Of a stretch of DNA of 64,000 bases, positions 33,454 through 45,312 are shown in pieces. The position numbers and the translations under genes were made by a program. Under the pieces are notes generated by a model that saw only the letters and a program-made list of their open reading frames with translations, was not told where the DNA came from and made no database searches. Source of the stretch: Phytophthora hibernalis (Eukaryota; Oomycota; Peronosporomycetes; Peronosporales; Peronosporaceae). How positions within the stretch are numbered: the stretch's first letter is position 1; each line of letters opens with the position of its first letter. Location: positions 156,438 through 220,437 of the forward strand of contig JAAKBF010000154.1 of NCBI GenBank assembly GCA_012656075.1, written 5' to 3'.

Positions 33454-35156
33454 CTACATGTCCTTGAGGACGAAGGGTGTTTCCAGTGTAAATGTGTCTC
33501 CTTCAGACTCTGCATCTGTCAGATTCTCACTTGAGCGTGTGGGCGTGCAGCGAAACGAGACGATTTGGTGCTGCTCACTCGTTGCGGTAGGCTCGACTGA
33601 ACTTGCATTCTCATTCACACCCTTCTTCAGTAACTTGGATTGGGAGATTTCTCGGACGAAGACACAGATGCAAGCTTGCCGGCCCCGAGGCGGTGTGGAT
33701 TGTACTTAATCGCTACGACGATCATCCCTTTCTGAAGATCATGTACAAGCATTCCAAACTCAATATCCCAGCCCTGAGTTCAATATGAAGAAATACAAAC
33801 GTACTGCTGAAATGCTGAAAGTTGAAATGCACTTCGTAGGATTAGCCTCGTCGCATTCTTCATTTCGCTGAGTTTGTTGGGCTTTCGTGATAATTTCCAG
33901 AAGGCCGGAGTTGTCCTCAATCTCGATGAGGAACGGTGATGTCGAGGTATTTTGCAGGAATATATTGGTCGGTGGAGCAGGAACAGCACTCTGCAAGACT
34001 TCACGAGTTTAGCACAAACTCTACAAGAAATCTAATACAAGCCGATTCACGCACCGATGATGGTTTCTTGAACGTGAACTCGTCTGGTGTCACAACAATG
34101 GGTCTTGGGATTTTGCTTGTCGGCATAGGTGCGGGTTCTGCTTCCTCCTCGAACTCCTCGAAGTCATCGGAAAACGAGTTTAAACGTTGAACTGCCCGAG
34201 GTGAGCGCACGCCGATTTCGAGTTCTGGGGCGTTTAGGGCGTACTTCGTTCCAAACCAAGCTGGAAACTCGCCCTTCGCCTTTTGAAACTCTCGATTTCT
34301 GCGGCATCTTTTGCAAAGCTGTCCAACTGCTTGGCAACTTCCGCCCACTTGTTCGTATCGACTGGGAGGTTGAGCACCTGTAACATTCGTAGTGAACATC
34401 ATAATTGCCAGCCCACAAACTAGGACGACACGTACCCGCCATTCAACGCGTTCAGATGAATGAATATCGTGGGTAAGTGGGAAGCCCACATTGACCTTCG
34501 CAACCTTGTGGTAAACATTTTGAAACTCCTGGCAGTAGTCTAGCACGAGGTCGCTTAACGACTCAAACTTGATCTCCTTGTTCATGAGCTTGTCGCATCG
34601 ACTGAGACCTAAGGCTCCCCATTTTTGCTGTTGGTGGCGCACACCCAACACGATATGGCGGTGCGTTGATGTGCCAGCTTTTGTCTTGAAGCTGATGGGA
34701 AAGCGCTCCAGATTCGGCAGTCCCGCCGTCAGGTAAGCGGCCAAGAAGACTGCTTCTAGACATTGGATAGGAAGACTCTCCTTGATAATTTCCTTCGCAG
34801 TGTTCGCGATGCTTTTGAAACTGCGATTCTTGTTCACGTCGAAATACAGGGTCCCCGTGTAGTTGTACCTGATCAGTGAAGCAAATGAGTATGACGGGGC
34901 TGCCAGCACTCAAGTATTTTGATCTACGCACTCAAGAGAGGAGATGACATTCTGGACAGCATGGAGCCTGTTCTTCATGGGCACCTTGGGTCCGAACGAG
35001 GGCATTTTCGGCTCGGGAGGCTGTGTTTTTGGACAGACGTCAGCAACGGCCACGGCAAAAACAAAAGCGAAACATCACACGAACCTCTGGAAGAATCGTC
35101 ATTGCCTTCACCTTTTGCCATGCATCCTGCAGCTCCTCGCTGGAGATTGCCGCCAT
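33454..35156 (-). CDS. VASH: Vasohibin-like tubulin tyrosine carboxypeptidase with C-terminal extension
   Basis: Exons are 35156-35085, 35020-34932 and 34868 onward, separated by 64- and 63-bp introns. A further intron at about 34383-34435 (GTACGT...GTTACAG) and others near 34000-34065 and 33755-33800 follow. The core is clearly vasohibin: RLHAVQNVISSLE, YTGTLYFDVNKNRSFKSI, and the catalytic triad as Cys in SLPIQCLEAV, His in HRHIVLG and Ser in GALGLSR. The predicted activity is removal of the C-terminal tyrosine from alpha-tubulin. Animal vasohibins need a small partner (SVBP); none is visible in the window. A C-terminal extension of about 200 residues continues past the peptidase core (acidic FSDDFEEFEEEAEP, then a beta-rich part with FLIEIEDNSG and WDIEFGMLVHDLQ) and ends in PFVLKDM. 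Frame changes near 34285 (A run) and 33675 are probably errors. Confidence 0.85.
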
Positions 35157-35377
35157 GCTGCAAATTTAATCAAATTCACTTCTCCGCACACATCGTCCGT
35201 CACCAGTGTAATTGCTAGCTAAAAATGGAGATAACAATTCCACACACAATCGGATATGTTTAGCTGGAACAGCGTCTTAGCTGAACAGCACGAGTCCTTG
35301 AAAAGCAATCAAAGTGATTTAGGTACTTCAGAATCAAGTTATACGCAACATTACCTACACAATATGCACACGGCCCC

Positions 35378-38094
35378 TTAGCGAAGCTGCATCATAAAAT
35401 TTACCGCCCCCTGCTTCTTAAGGCGCGCCAGCACGGGGTTCTCCTCCTCCTCGGGCGCGGGTCCAGATTTGGTCTCTTCATCAAATTTGCGGCTTGCACG
35501 GCGTTGGCTTCGCGAAAACGCGTGTGGCTGTCTTCCCTTCGTCACCACTACGCTCTTCGTCACTTTCGATAAACGAAGAACTTTGGCGAGACCGCGTCCG
35601 CGTCAGACCTACACGAGACAAAGGTCTCTCCTTCACAGCTCGCTTCTCAAGACTGCCACTACCGCTGCCGCTTTGGTGGCGGTGGCGGCTGTGACGAGAG
35701 CGGCCTGAGTGATGAATTTCTTCATCGTCTTCGGTGCTTTCATCGTCGTCATCTCCATCCATGAACGACGAATTTTGGCGTCCACGACTCGAAGGCCTCG
35801 ACCGCGCATTTCCGTCCACCAACGACTTTCGGTCAATTGACGAGGATGCCTTGATCGATTCTCGCGGTATATCCAGAAGGCTATCGTCGCTGTCGCTGTC
35901 ACCGTCCGAGTCGTTTTCTGCTGGGTTTTCCTCTTTGATCGGGTCTGTTTGCAACGTTTCGCCGAACATTGTATTGAACGAAGCGCGTCGATTAAGGTGG
36001 CGTCGTGGGTCAGCCACCCTGCGCGGTGCGCAGGGACTGGGGTAGTACTTTTTCTGTCTCGATGTGAGAATCAATGTGAATAACTGGCATCGGTCTTTCA
36101 ATCATCGAGTTCCGTCCCGGTATCTGCAGAGGTTGCCCCGTTCCGAACCCCAGTTCAGAACGCTGAGGCTGTCAGACTTCGGACGCATTCTGTTATGCGC
36201 ATTCTCCATTTGCTGCTGTTCCTCCTTTTGCGTTTGCATCACGACGCTCTCTGAGAACTGTTTTGAGCGCCTACGGTGACGTCTGTGGGTACGTCTCCAG
36301 ATCGCAGCTCGAGCCTGGATCAGTTCATCTCTCTTAACTTCATCGGGAAGAAGTCTCGCCATTTCTGGAATCAGCTTGCAGCACTCTTGCGCACCTACCG
36401 CACCTAGAAGGAAGGCGCAATATTCCATAGCAGATGTCTTTTCTCGACCAAAGTCTCTCGTTTGATCCTGAAATCCTGCACACGCTCCTCGTCATAGGAG
36501 ACCAGCTCGCGGACCGTTCGGATAATTTTTTTGTGCAGTTTCTTCGCAGCTTTCGAGTCAGTCTCTGGGATGACCTCCACAAACTCCTCACCCTCGTCTT
36601 CTAGCGTTGTTGAACTCTGTCTACGCAGCAACGCAGGCAACGTAGAATCCGTGCTGGAGTATTGGCTGGGTGGTGCTTGAGTCTCATAGCTCAGCTGTTC
36701 AGTAGCGGGTTGTACTACATCCTGCTCAGTCAGGGGTGGTTCCGATACGTTGCTGGCTTCGTCAGCTAAAACAAACTGCGACTCATACGGAGTTGGTATG
36801 GGTTCAGCACTCATAGGTAGATTCGAGACTTCATTATCGGTTGCGTCATCTTCGCTTGATGAAGGTGGCTGAGAAATAGGAATAAAACAATACATTAGGC
36901 TGCGCACATGGATCAGATTTCAGCAATCACAACTCACGGTTATCTCGAAGAAGGAATCGAAGCCGAGGAACTTCTTGACTTTGCCCACCAGGACAGGATC
37001 CGTGGATATTTCTGGCATTTGGAACACCTACAATCGCCAAGCAAGTTCCAGATTATTACGAGCAAGAATGGAGTAGTAACGGTAACAAATCCAACAACGA
37101 CGAACCTGCTCAACGTAAAGAGCAAGCTGTTGCTCCTTCAGATCCTGCAAGGACCTCTTTCGCATGCCTCCAAAATCGAATCTCGCTTGCGGTCTCTCGG
37201 GAACGCAATTTGCGTCATGTGTGCACCGAATGACACGCGCAATTCACTATTCCAGCATACAACAGATCAGCATGCAACAGATCAGCAAGTCAGTACAACC
37301 TCCCCAACACGCCATCTCTCATCAACTCACTCGTCAAAGGCCTGCAGTTCCGCGAAGGTCTTCCAGACTTTCCACTTGATGCTAGGCTCGTCAATCGGAC
37401 GTGTAGGTAGCGACAGTTGACACGACAGCTCGAATTCCTACAGACAGAACTACCACCTGTTAAGCACCCATCTTGTTTCAGAAGCGAACGGCGGAAGACG
37501 CACCACCGTCTCCGTGTGCTCATCCCGCAAACTGGACGTGAGCACGGCCGAGAACTTGTGGCCAACGTCTTCGCTGGCGCTGATCTGGAGCCGCTCGTAC
37601 TCCGTGATGGCCGTGTAGACCGCGAAGAACCAGGCGTCAGTAGTAGCTTTGTCCTTGTCCTGCAGTTTGACCTTCTACAACATCAAAACACAGATTTATC
37701 AGAGCCTACCTCACTACCTGCTACCTCCTTTACGGACCTTGCGGAGTCCTGTGCATGCCTCGTGGATGATAAATCCGTCGGGAACTTGCTCCAGTTTAGC
37801 GTCCCGCAGGTCCACGCGCCCCAACGGGTGCTGCATGTCCTGGTCCGCCAGCGCTGAGTACGCGATCTCCAGCAGTTGCGGCTGTAGTGCCACCGTCACG
37901 CGCAGCGGCTTGGCTTTGCCCGACTGACGACGTACGGACTCGTCCAGTCTTGAGAGTCGCAGCAGCCCCTGCATCTGCTTCATGCGGCGACGCGCGCCCT
38001 TCTTCCGCGACTGGGGGTTGTCGTCATACTGTAGCTGCTCAGTCTTGAAGAAGATTGTGCTGTGGCCTCCTTCCTTTCTTCCTGTGACCGTCAA
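35378..38094 (-). CDS. PX-domain protein with PH-like N-terminus and acidic/Ser-rich C-terminus (frame-disrupted)
   Basis: The most N-terminal coding block seen (38094-37735) reads as a PH-like fold (HSTIFFKTEQLQYDD ... HPLGRVDLRDAKL) and continues after an intron with DAWFFAVYTAITEYERLQ (about 37640). A PX-type segment follows across introns: WKVWKTFAELQAFD (about 37360), then FPRDRKRDFGGMRKRSLQ (about 37165) and a final helix with VKKFLGFDSFFEI (36950). Downstream are a Ser/Glu-rich linker, a helical block (36560-36330) and a long acidic and Arg/Ser-rich tail ending at 35378. The frame changes near 36440, 36160, 36050 and 35520. The true first exon is not resolved: the frame stays open upstream of 38094 without an ATG. 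PX and PH modules imply phosphoinositide binding at endomembranes (inference). Confidence 0.65.
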
Positions 38095-38441
38095 CCTCCC
38101 ACGCTCCTGTATGACACTGCGTTCTAATATCGCATACAGATGGACGGTTGCCGTCGGTCTATGTTCCGGATGTGCATCCCCTGATGAATCGGATCATGGA
38201 ACACCATCAGCACACAAGTTACACATCAGTTACACACAATGCATGTCTATTACACCATGTTTCATGTGCACCACACACTTTCCACATAAACCGTACGCCA
38301 AACGTCCAGTCGAGGTCCGACGTCGCGTTCACGTTGCCGCTCGATCGCGACGACACTTCTCGTTGATTCGCTGCATAGGCGCAATTGCGGACGAAGCCAC
38401 AGCTCGACCAGTGTTGTACCTACCCGCCCGTATATGACAAC

Positions 38442-41400
38442 ATGACTGAAGAAACGGAGGAGCCCCGGACGCCTGTGAATCCCTCGGACGAAGGCGAAGG
38501 ATCGCGCAGTGCTCTAGACGCCGAGCTGCGGTCCCCAGCGGCCGCCACGTCCGCTCCGCCGTCCACTCAAGCAGCAGACGACGAGCGACGCAGCTCCATT
38601 GGCCAGACCATGTCGGAGACCGCCGCGTCGTCCTCTATGGAGTTATTGGGCCCTCTGGGCGTCGAACGGGACGGTCTGGGCATCAAGGGCTACCTGTGCA
38701 TGCGCGACGAGGGCGTGACGTACCACCGCATGAAGCGCTTCTACTGTCGCTGCGTGGGTGTCAATTTCTCGCGCTTTGCGTCGCGGGACGCGGCGTCAGC
38801 CATGATCGCAGCGTTGTTCAGTGCCGAGGTGCAGAAGGTGGAGGCGTGGGACGGCAAGGGTCTGTGGCACACGTACCGCCACTCGTTCAAGCTCTCGTTC
38901 ACTTCGGGCGTCGTGTTCAATGTGGACGCGGACTCGGAGGAGGACAAGCGCCAGTGGATCGAGTATATCCAGACGGCGCTGAGAGGAACAACGGCTGCTG
39001 TGGAGAAGTGGATTGCGCATGTTTCGGTCAGCCCTGGCATTGTGGGCATCACCCCTGGAGGCCTTGCGTTTGCGGAGAAGAAGTGCAACCCGCCCAAGTT
39101 TAAGAACGAGGTGACGTGCTGCCACCCAGGCTGCCATGTACGATTTGACAGCACGGGAAAGAGACAGCACCACTGCCGGAATTGCGGCGGGTCTGTTTGC
39201 TCAGACCACAGCTCCCGTTTCGCACTGCTTCGGCATTTGCACATGAACCACGCAGTGCGCCTTTGTGTGGGCTGCTATCGAGTTCAGCGCTTTGTGCTAT
39301 GGCTCGGGATGTTACTGCAACGGCTTAGCATTTCTCAGACGGAGGCCGAAGGCGCCAAGAAGCCGGCTCTGTCGAAGGCTGACGAAGAAGAAGTGGAGGC
39401 ATTGTTCTCCATATTTGGCGATGATGCGTTTGGTATATCTGATGTCATTCAAGTGCTGCACTTGCATCGCCATGGCTGCGATGAAGCGTATGCATTTGCT
39501 GTGAACAAGCTCTTGGAATTGTCGGCATCAAACCTGGCGGATTTCGAGTTTTTCTTGCCGCAAATTTTTCACATGTGGCTCACTGTCGACTGGACAAACA
39601 ATAGTATCAAAGCGGGGCTTCTTTTTCGAGTGATTTGCTACGCGACTCAGCTCCATATCCGCTTGGCAACTGCTATCTATTGGCTAACCCGTGCAGCAAT
39701 TGATGACAGCTGTGGCTGGGGTTTCGGCCAGTCGGAGTTGTACGTGCCCGAGTTCCTGTACCGGAAGATGAGCATGTGCAAGCTGTTACTGATCAACGTC
39801 GAGATGCAGATTTCTCATGGAGATTGGTCTTTTGAAGCAGACAAGGATTTACCAGCTTCAACAGAGCAAACGGCCATCATCAAGTGTCTGTTCGATCGTC
39901 TGTTAATCCTCGTCCACACAGATGTGAAGGCTGCAATTCCGCTTGGTGCAATCTGCGATGCTGTTAGTGGCTGTTCAATTCCTCCAGATTTTCTACTGCC
40001 AAGCGATGCTCGTCGGAAGACTCTCATCGTGATGACGGGGAGGAGCGTCGGATTTTCACCGCGCAGATTGAGTTCATTGAGGAGCTGTGTACTATGACAG
40101 AAAGACTGAGGTTCTGTCCTCCGCATGAACGTAAGAAGGCGTTGAGGGGTGAATTGCAAAAGATTGAGCTACCTGAAGGAGCGTTCTGCCCGCTGGGATC
40201 ATGCGATGACCCATTGCAGCGGCTCCTTACGATTGCAAAAGATGAGGGGACTGTTTTTACGACACGGGCACGGGCACCGACGCTAATTTTCTTCGAGGTC
40301 GCGAAGCTTGCGACTGCCAGCGAAAAGAGTGCGTGGTTGCACCGTGGTCGATCGCTCACCTTCAGCGTCCAAAATGATAAGGCTGATGATTCCGAGGAAG
40401 TGATTGACGTTAATGGTCTTGAAGTGCTGGTACCTGCTAGTGAGGTCGAAGTCGCGAAAAACGCCATTGAAATGGCCACAAGCAGTGATATCGCGCAAGT
40501 CATAGCGATGGATACCTTTTCTGGCGATGAGGATGGCCATGACGACAAGCCTACTGATTTCAATACGAAAAAGAATGCAAGAGATGATGAATCGTCTAGT
40601 GGAGATGAAGTCGACAGCGATTCAGAGGAGTTGAGAGATCGTGTCGCCTCTGATCCTCCGCCACCGCTGATCGCGCTGGCTCGAGCTGTTGGTGGCAAAA
40701 AGAAACGAAGCCGCCGTATTCGATCGGGTTCGCTGATGAACTCGACGACAAAATCTTTGGACTCTATTATTGCATCGTGTGCTGGCACAATAAAGATTCG
40801 GAGAAAACGCTCGATTAGCGAGGGCTCGGGGTTCGTTGGTCTTGAGGGTTCACAGAACAACAATCTTGACTCGCTGCCAAACGAGGTCGAAAACTTTACA
40901 GACGATCAATTGATCTCCATGGCGCAAAACATGGAGATCAGTATGCTGGAAAGCAACCCTCTGTTCATGGCACCTTTACGGGCAAACAAGTCGTAGACTG
41001 GATGACGAAGAACGAGATTGTATCGGACAAAGCTCATGCTTTCTGGCTTGGAAGCGAACTCCTTCGTTGCGGAGCTCTTGAGAAGACGTCACTTTCATCC
41101 AACTCAATCAGTGGTTTTGCGGCCGATGATGAGACAGCGTATCAATTGAAGAGTGAGTCGAGCACAATTTTCCAATCTGATGGGCACCGCCATACACTGC
41201 AGTATGATGATGCCCTACCAGTATTGGAACAGTCCCCACGATCAACGGAAGAATCGGCGTCTGAATCTGCTGATCGCGAGCAATCACTTACTCGCACTTC
41301 TTCGCGAATTATGCTGAGACCCCAAGAAAAGAAAGTGGACATCGCTGACTTAGCTGACGCTGTTGGTGCAAACCTAACGGGAGCTACTACGGAAAGCGCT

Positions 41401-42659
41401 CCGAACTCCACGTCTAAAGCTTCTAGGCCGCTTCAGGAATGTCTGACGGGCTCTTGTGATGATAGACGTTCCGTCGCTTCGAACTTTCATGGTGGCTCGT
41501 TTATTTTGAAGTTCGAGCCTGAAATGGCTCTTGCGGCGATGAATTCGGTGGAGCAAGCGATGCAACAGTATGTTCTGCCTCAAGAAGGCGTTGCAAACGC
41601 TGCTCAACTCAATGAAGATCTTCACGTACTGAGAGAACAGTTGAGTATTGTATACGAGTACGTCATCGATAAGCGGAAGCGTCTTCACGTCGCGGTGGAA
41701 TCAGCGTTTGGAGAAAGCTTTGAAGAAAAAGGAGCGTTTGCGCGAAACATCGTCTATCGTCGCAGCATCGGAGGCTCTGGACTGGGATTGTGTCGCTTTC
41801 ATTGTCAAGTCTAACGATGATCTGCGGCAGGAAGTGTTATGTCAACAGATCATTCGCCAGTTGCAGGACATCTTCCAGAGCGCGGATTTACCTCTTCGCC
41901 TGTTGCCGTACGAGATCATTGCGACCTCCGCGTCTACTGGCATGATCGAGTATGTCAAGAATGCGGTGTCTCTGGATGCGTTGAAAAGCGGGGCAACTAC
42001 ACTACGTTGGCAGACCACTTCCTAAAACCTATGGCCAGGCAGAATCTGCTGCGTACAAGACTGCGATGACAAATTTTGTGCGGAGCATGGCTGCTTATTC
42101 GTTGGCGTGCTATTTTCTGCAAATCAAGGACCGACACAATGGCAACATCATGATTGATAGCGATGGCCATGTGGTCCATATCGACTTCAGATTTATCCTT
42201 GGTATCGCCCCGGAGGTCGGTTCAGCTTGGAGACGGCACCGTTCAAACTGACGGGCGAGATGGTTGATGCCATGGGTGGAACTCAATCGGATTACTTCAA
42301 GGCCTATGTCATCTTCCTAATCCAAGGATTTTTGGCTCTGCAGGTACTGGCAAGCACGTGCTGTGGTAATGTCTTGATTTCGCGCTGATCATGTGAACTG
42401 TTTTTGTTGGTTTTTGCAGCAACATGCCGATACAATTCTGATGATGATTGCGATCATGGCTCAGGAGTCGTCGTGCCCATGCTTTTTGTCCCAGAACCCG
42501 CGCGACATCCTAAGCACAACCAAGCAGCTCTTCCGCCTTGATTACAATCAAAGCCAAGTCATCAAACATGTGATCAGCCTTGTCCGCCGCAGCCACAACA
42601 GCTATCGTACCCGCCAATACGATGTTTTCCAGCGGATGACTAATGGCATTCTTCCCTAG
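38442..42659 (+). CDS. PH-FYVE phosphatidylinositol 4-kinase (type III beta-like catalytic domain)
   Basis: The ATG is at 38442. A PH domain occupies about residues 85-195 ([12 protein letters not shown] ... [13 protein letters not shown]). A FYVE-type zinc finger follows ([10 protein letters not shown] ... [17 protein letters not shown], near 39110-39230), then an armadillo-like lipid-kinase helical region (39400-40000), a low-complexity acidic linker (40370-41480), and the PI3/4-kinase catalytic domain (41780-42655). The catalytic domain has DRHNGN near 42132 and the PI4K-beta-like ending [11 protein letters not shown]. An intron lies at 42344-42419. Frame changes occur near 40025, 40990, 41720, 41985-42010 and 42215. 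The metal-binding motif reads HIDFRF instead of the expected HIDFGF (42178-42195). Predicted reaction: phosphorylation of phosphatidylinositol to PI4P on Golgi or endosomal membranes. Confidence 0.85.
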
Positions 42660-42792
42660 CCAAATCTACCATGTCAATTGTGTCGTTCTTAGATTTACAT
42701 TAGACGTGAAGACAAGTGAAACGAAAACACGAATATATGAACAAGTTTGGCAAGTGGGTCCTTTTGCGCTCCCCAGGTTCTCTGCTCCTTTT

Positions 42793-45312
42793 TCACTTTA
42801 CCTCGCGATCGGACAGTTTTGCCTTTCGCCTTCTTGGGGACGAAAACGGGTTCTTGGAGGACTTTTTCAACTTGGCAACTGGCATGCTTCCGAGCGAGAA
42901 GCGATTCCGAGTAAGCGAGGGCGCCAGCACACTGTTCGACTCTTGCGCTGTAAGAAAATAAATTAAAATCAATGAAGTTAGTCCTTTGTTCCAATGCTTT
43001 GCCACATATTGTACAGCACGTACACAACTGCGTGAGCTCGGAGGAAGGCATATCCTGCAGCTCTTCTGTGCTATCCTCTGTGGAGTCGGTGTCAACGTTC
43101 TTCACCTTGACAACAACTGATGCTACTTCCTCTTCATCGGTATCTGCAAGCCAACCAAAACTCGTGAGCTCATCAATCTATTGGGATCACAATGCAATGG
43201 CTAAGCCTAACCGTTCTTGGTCAGGTCAGCCAAAAGGCTCTGGGAGTAGTCCAACTCCTCTTCGTCCGAAGAGGAGGAGCTACTGTCAACTGGGGCAGGA
43301 TTCTTCAGAGAGCGCTTTGTTATTTTCACAACAACGGGGACTTCGTCTGAATCCGATGAATCGGTGACAGTGCTCTCAGAAGGCGTCTGGTTTGAATTCT
43401 CAGTTGCGGCACGTTCAAGTTCAGCTTTTGTAGCGAGTAGCTCCCTTGTCTGCTAAGATCTTCTTGAATCCCGACTTCGGCTTGCTGGTTTCCGTCGAGG
43501 TTTCAGTCACAACAGTGTCCACGCCGGAAGCTGACTCATCTCCTTGAGTCGATTGGCTAGAGCTAGAGCTGGAGTTTGATTCAGCACTGGCAGGCTGGGC
43601 CTTCGCCGGCACAGAACTCACATTCTTTTAGCGGGCTTTGCCGGTGCCTCCTTAGGTGCCTTCTCCTTCTTTGCGCGCTTCGATACTGGCTTTTCAATGT
43701 CATCGGACTCGGTATCAATTTTTTCTTCGACTTGCGGCTGGTAGGCGTGCTCTCGCTAGCAGTAGATGAATCATCGTCAGCCTTGGCAGCGGCCTTGGAG
43801 GCTGTTTTTTTCTTAGCCGCCTTCACAGTCGTAGCGTCGGAGTCCTGCTTTTCGGCTCAGCCCTCGCCACCGACTTGGCGGCAGCTTTTTCTTTGCCGCC
43901 TTCACAGTCGTAGCGTCGGAGTCCTGCTTTTCGGCTCAGCCTTCGCCACCGACTTGGCGGCAGCTTTTTTCTTTGCTGGTTTTTTCTCCTTAGGCTCGGC
44001 TTGCTTGTCCTCGGTAGGCTTTGCATCCGCGTCCTTCTTAGTATCTGACTTCGCAGTAGTCTTCTTCTTCTTCGCTGGCGGTTCATTGACGTCCGAGGCA
44101 TTGTTTCCTCCAACTGCGCCGTCCTTCTCACTCGTTCGCTCTCTCTTCGACTGCGCTTTCTGGTCCACCTCAGCTAGAAGAGAATTCGCAATCAGAGCAG
44201 CACCCGATGCGAATGCATCATGCTTCGCCGCCATCATCTTCTGCAATAGAGCGTTCCCACTTCTTTTCGGGGCGGCCTTCTTGGAGGCCTCCTTTGTGGC
44301 GGAGTCGTCTTCCTCAGCGGGTTTTTCGCATCTTCGATCTCCTTTCCGCAGCCTTTTTCGCATCTTCGATCTCCTTTTTCGCAGCCTTTTTGAGGCCGCG
44401 GTCTCAGTCTTCTTCGATTTGGCGTTCTCTTTCGTGACAGCCTTCTTCGTCTCGGTGGCATCCTTCGTAGCAACATGTTTCTCCTTCGTCACAGTCTTCT
44501 TCGCGTCGGAGTTATCCTTTGCGGTTTGAGCTGCAACCTTTTTCTCCTTCGCCGCCGCTTTCCTCGCATCAGTCTTCTCTTGCTTCGCGACCTGTGCTTC
44601 AGTCTTTTTCTCCTTCGTGGCCTTCGTTTCCGCCTTCTTCTCCTTCGCCGCCGCTTTCCTCGCATCAGTCTTCTCTTGCTTCGCGACCTGTGCTTCAGTC
44701 TTTTCTCCTTCGTGGCCTTCGTTTCCGCCTTCTTCTCCTTCGTAGCCTTCGTTTCCGCCTTCTTCTCCTTCGTGGCCTTCGTTTCCGCCTTCGTCTCGTC
44801 GTGGGTGGGCTTCTCAGCAGCGTCCTTCTTCTTGTTGTCCTGGGGCTTCTCGAGACACTCTTCTTCGAGGCTGGCTGCTTCGTCTTCTTGGCAGCAGCCT
44901 TGCTGGTTTTGCAACAGTCTTCTGCTGCACATTGTGGGCCTCATTCGCAATAGCCTTAGGCTTTTGCAGCTCGTGCTCATTGAGCACGATGTAGATCTGC
45001 TCCATGTTCGAGAACACGATGCCGGCCTGCGCGTTCTTGGCCACGTCCACGAAGAAGTGCGGCGACTGCTTCCGCACCTCGTGCGAGCGACGGTCCACCA
45101 CCATATCGGGCGACACGCACTTCTGGATGCGCACGTCGCGGCTCAGCGTCGGCAGGTGCGGGAACGCGCTGGCGTACTCGTCCACGATGAAGCTTTCCAG
45201 GTCTGCGATGGTGCGCATGCGCGGCGTCTGCACCAATAGCATGCGGCCCTCCTCCGGCAGCATGGCCAGCAGCACCATCTCGCCCTCCATCGTGGTCAGC
45301 GTCATCGCCATC
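42793..45312 (-). CDS. Lys/Ala/Glu-rich repeat protein, nucleolar-type low complexity
   Basis: The ATG at 45312 begins a compact N-terminal domain of about 120 residues (MAMTLTTMEGEMVLLAMLPEEGRML...HELQ) that I cannot assign. The rest is highly charged repeats rich in KEKKAETKAT-like units (44500-44830), then a KKAA/AEPKS region, Ser/Asp/Glu-rich segments (43580-43250), and after introns at about 43132-43200 and 42960-43045 a basic C-terminus (VAKLKKSSKNPFSSPRRRKAK) with a stop at 42793. The composition resembles Nopp140/SRP40-like or histone H1-like proteins, but a diagnostic motif is missing. Many frame changes fall in the T-run-rich repeats (for example 44890, 44700, 44380, 44320, 43960, 43890, 43735, 43440). 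It is convergent with the PI4K gene. Confidence 0.6.
43815..43974. repeat. Two tandem copies of an ~80-bp unit inside the Lys-rich gene
   Basis: Copies start at 43815 and 43895 and differ by one substitution and by homopolymer length (T5 versus T6). An 81-bp unit would keep the frame, so a missing T is likely. Confidence 0.8.
44551..44742. repeat. Two tandem copies of a 96-bp (32-codon) unit
   Basis: Starts at 44551 and 44647 with nearly identical sequence. The unit encodes Lys/Ala-rich heptad-like repeats on the minus strand and is followed by further 30-bp repeats to about 44800. Confidence 0.75.

Noticed and set aside
34975..35163. 62-codon minus-strand ORF upstream of the vasohibin core
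   Set aside because: It is a shadow frame reading through the first vasohibin exon and intron; the ATG at 35156 with two introns gives the conserved N-terminus.
41648..42025. PI4K region as several separate small genes
   Set aside because: The pieces are consecutive parts of one PI3/4-kinase catalytic domain in different frames.
43576..44529. Plus-strand ORFs of 254-317 codons rich in Phe/Ser/Leu
   Set aside because: They are antisense translations of the Lys/Ala/Glu-rich repeats; their composition follows from that.
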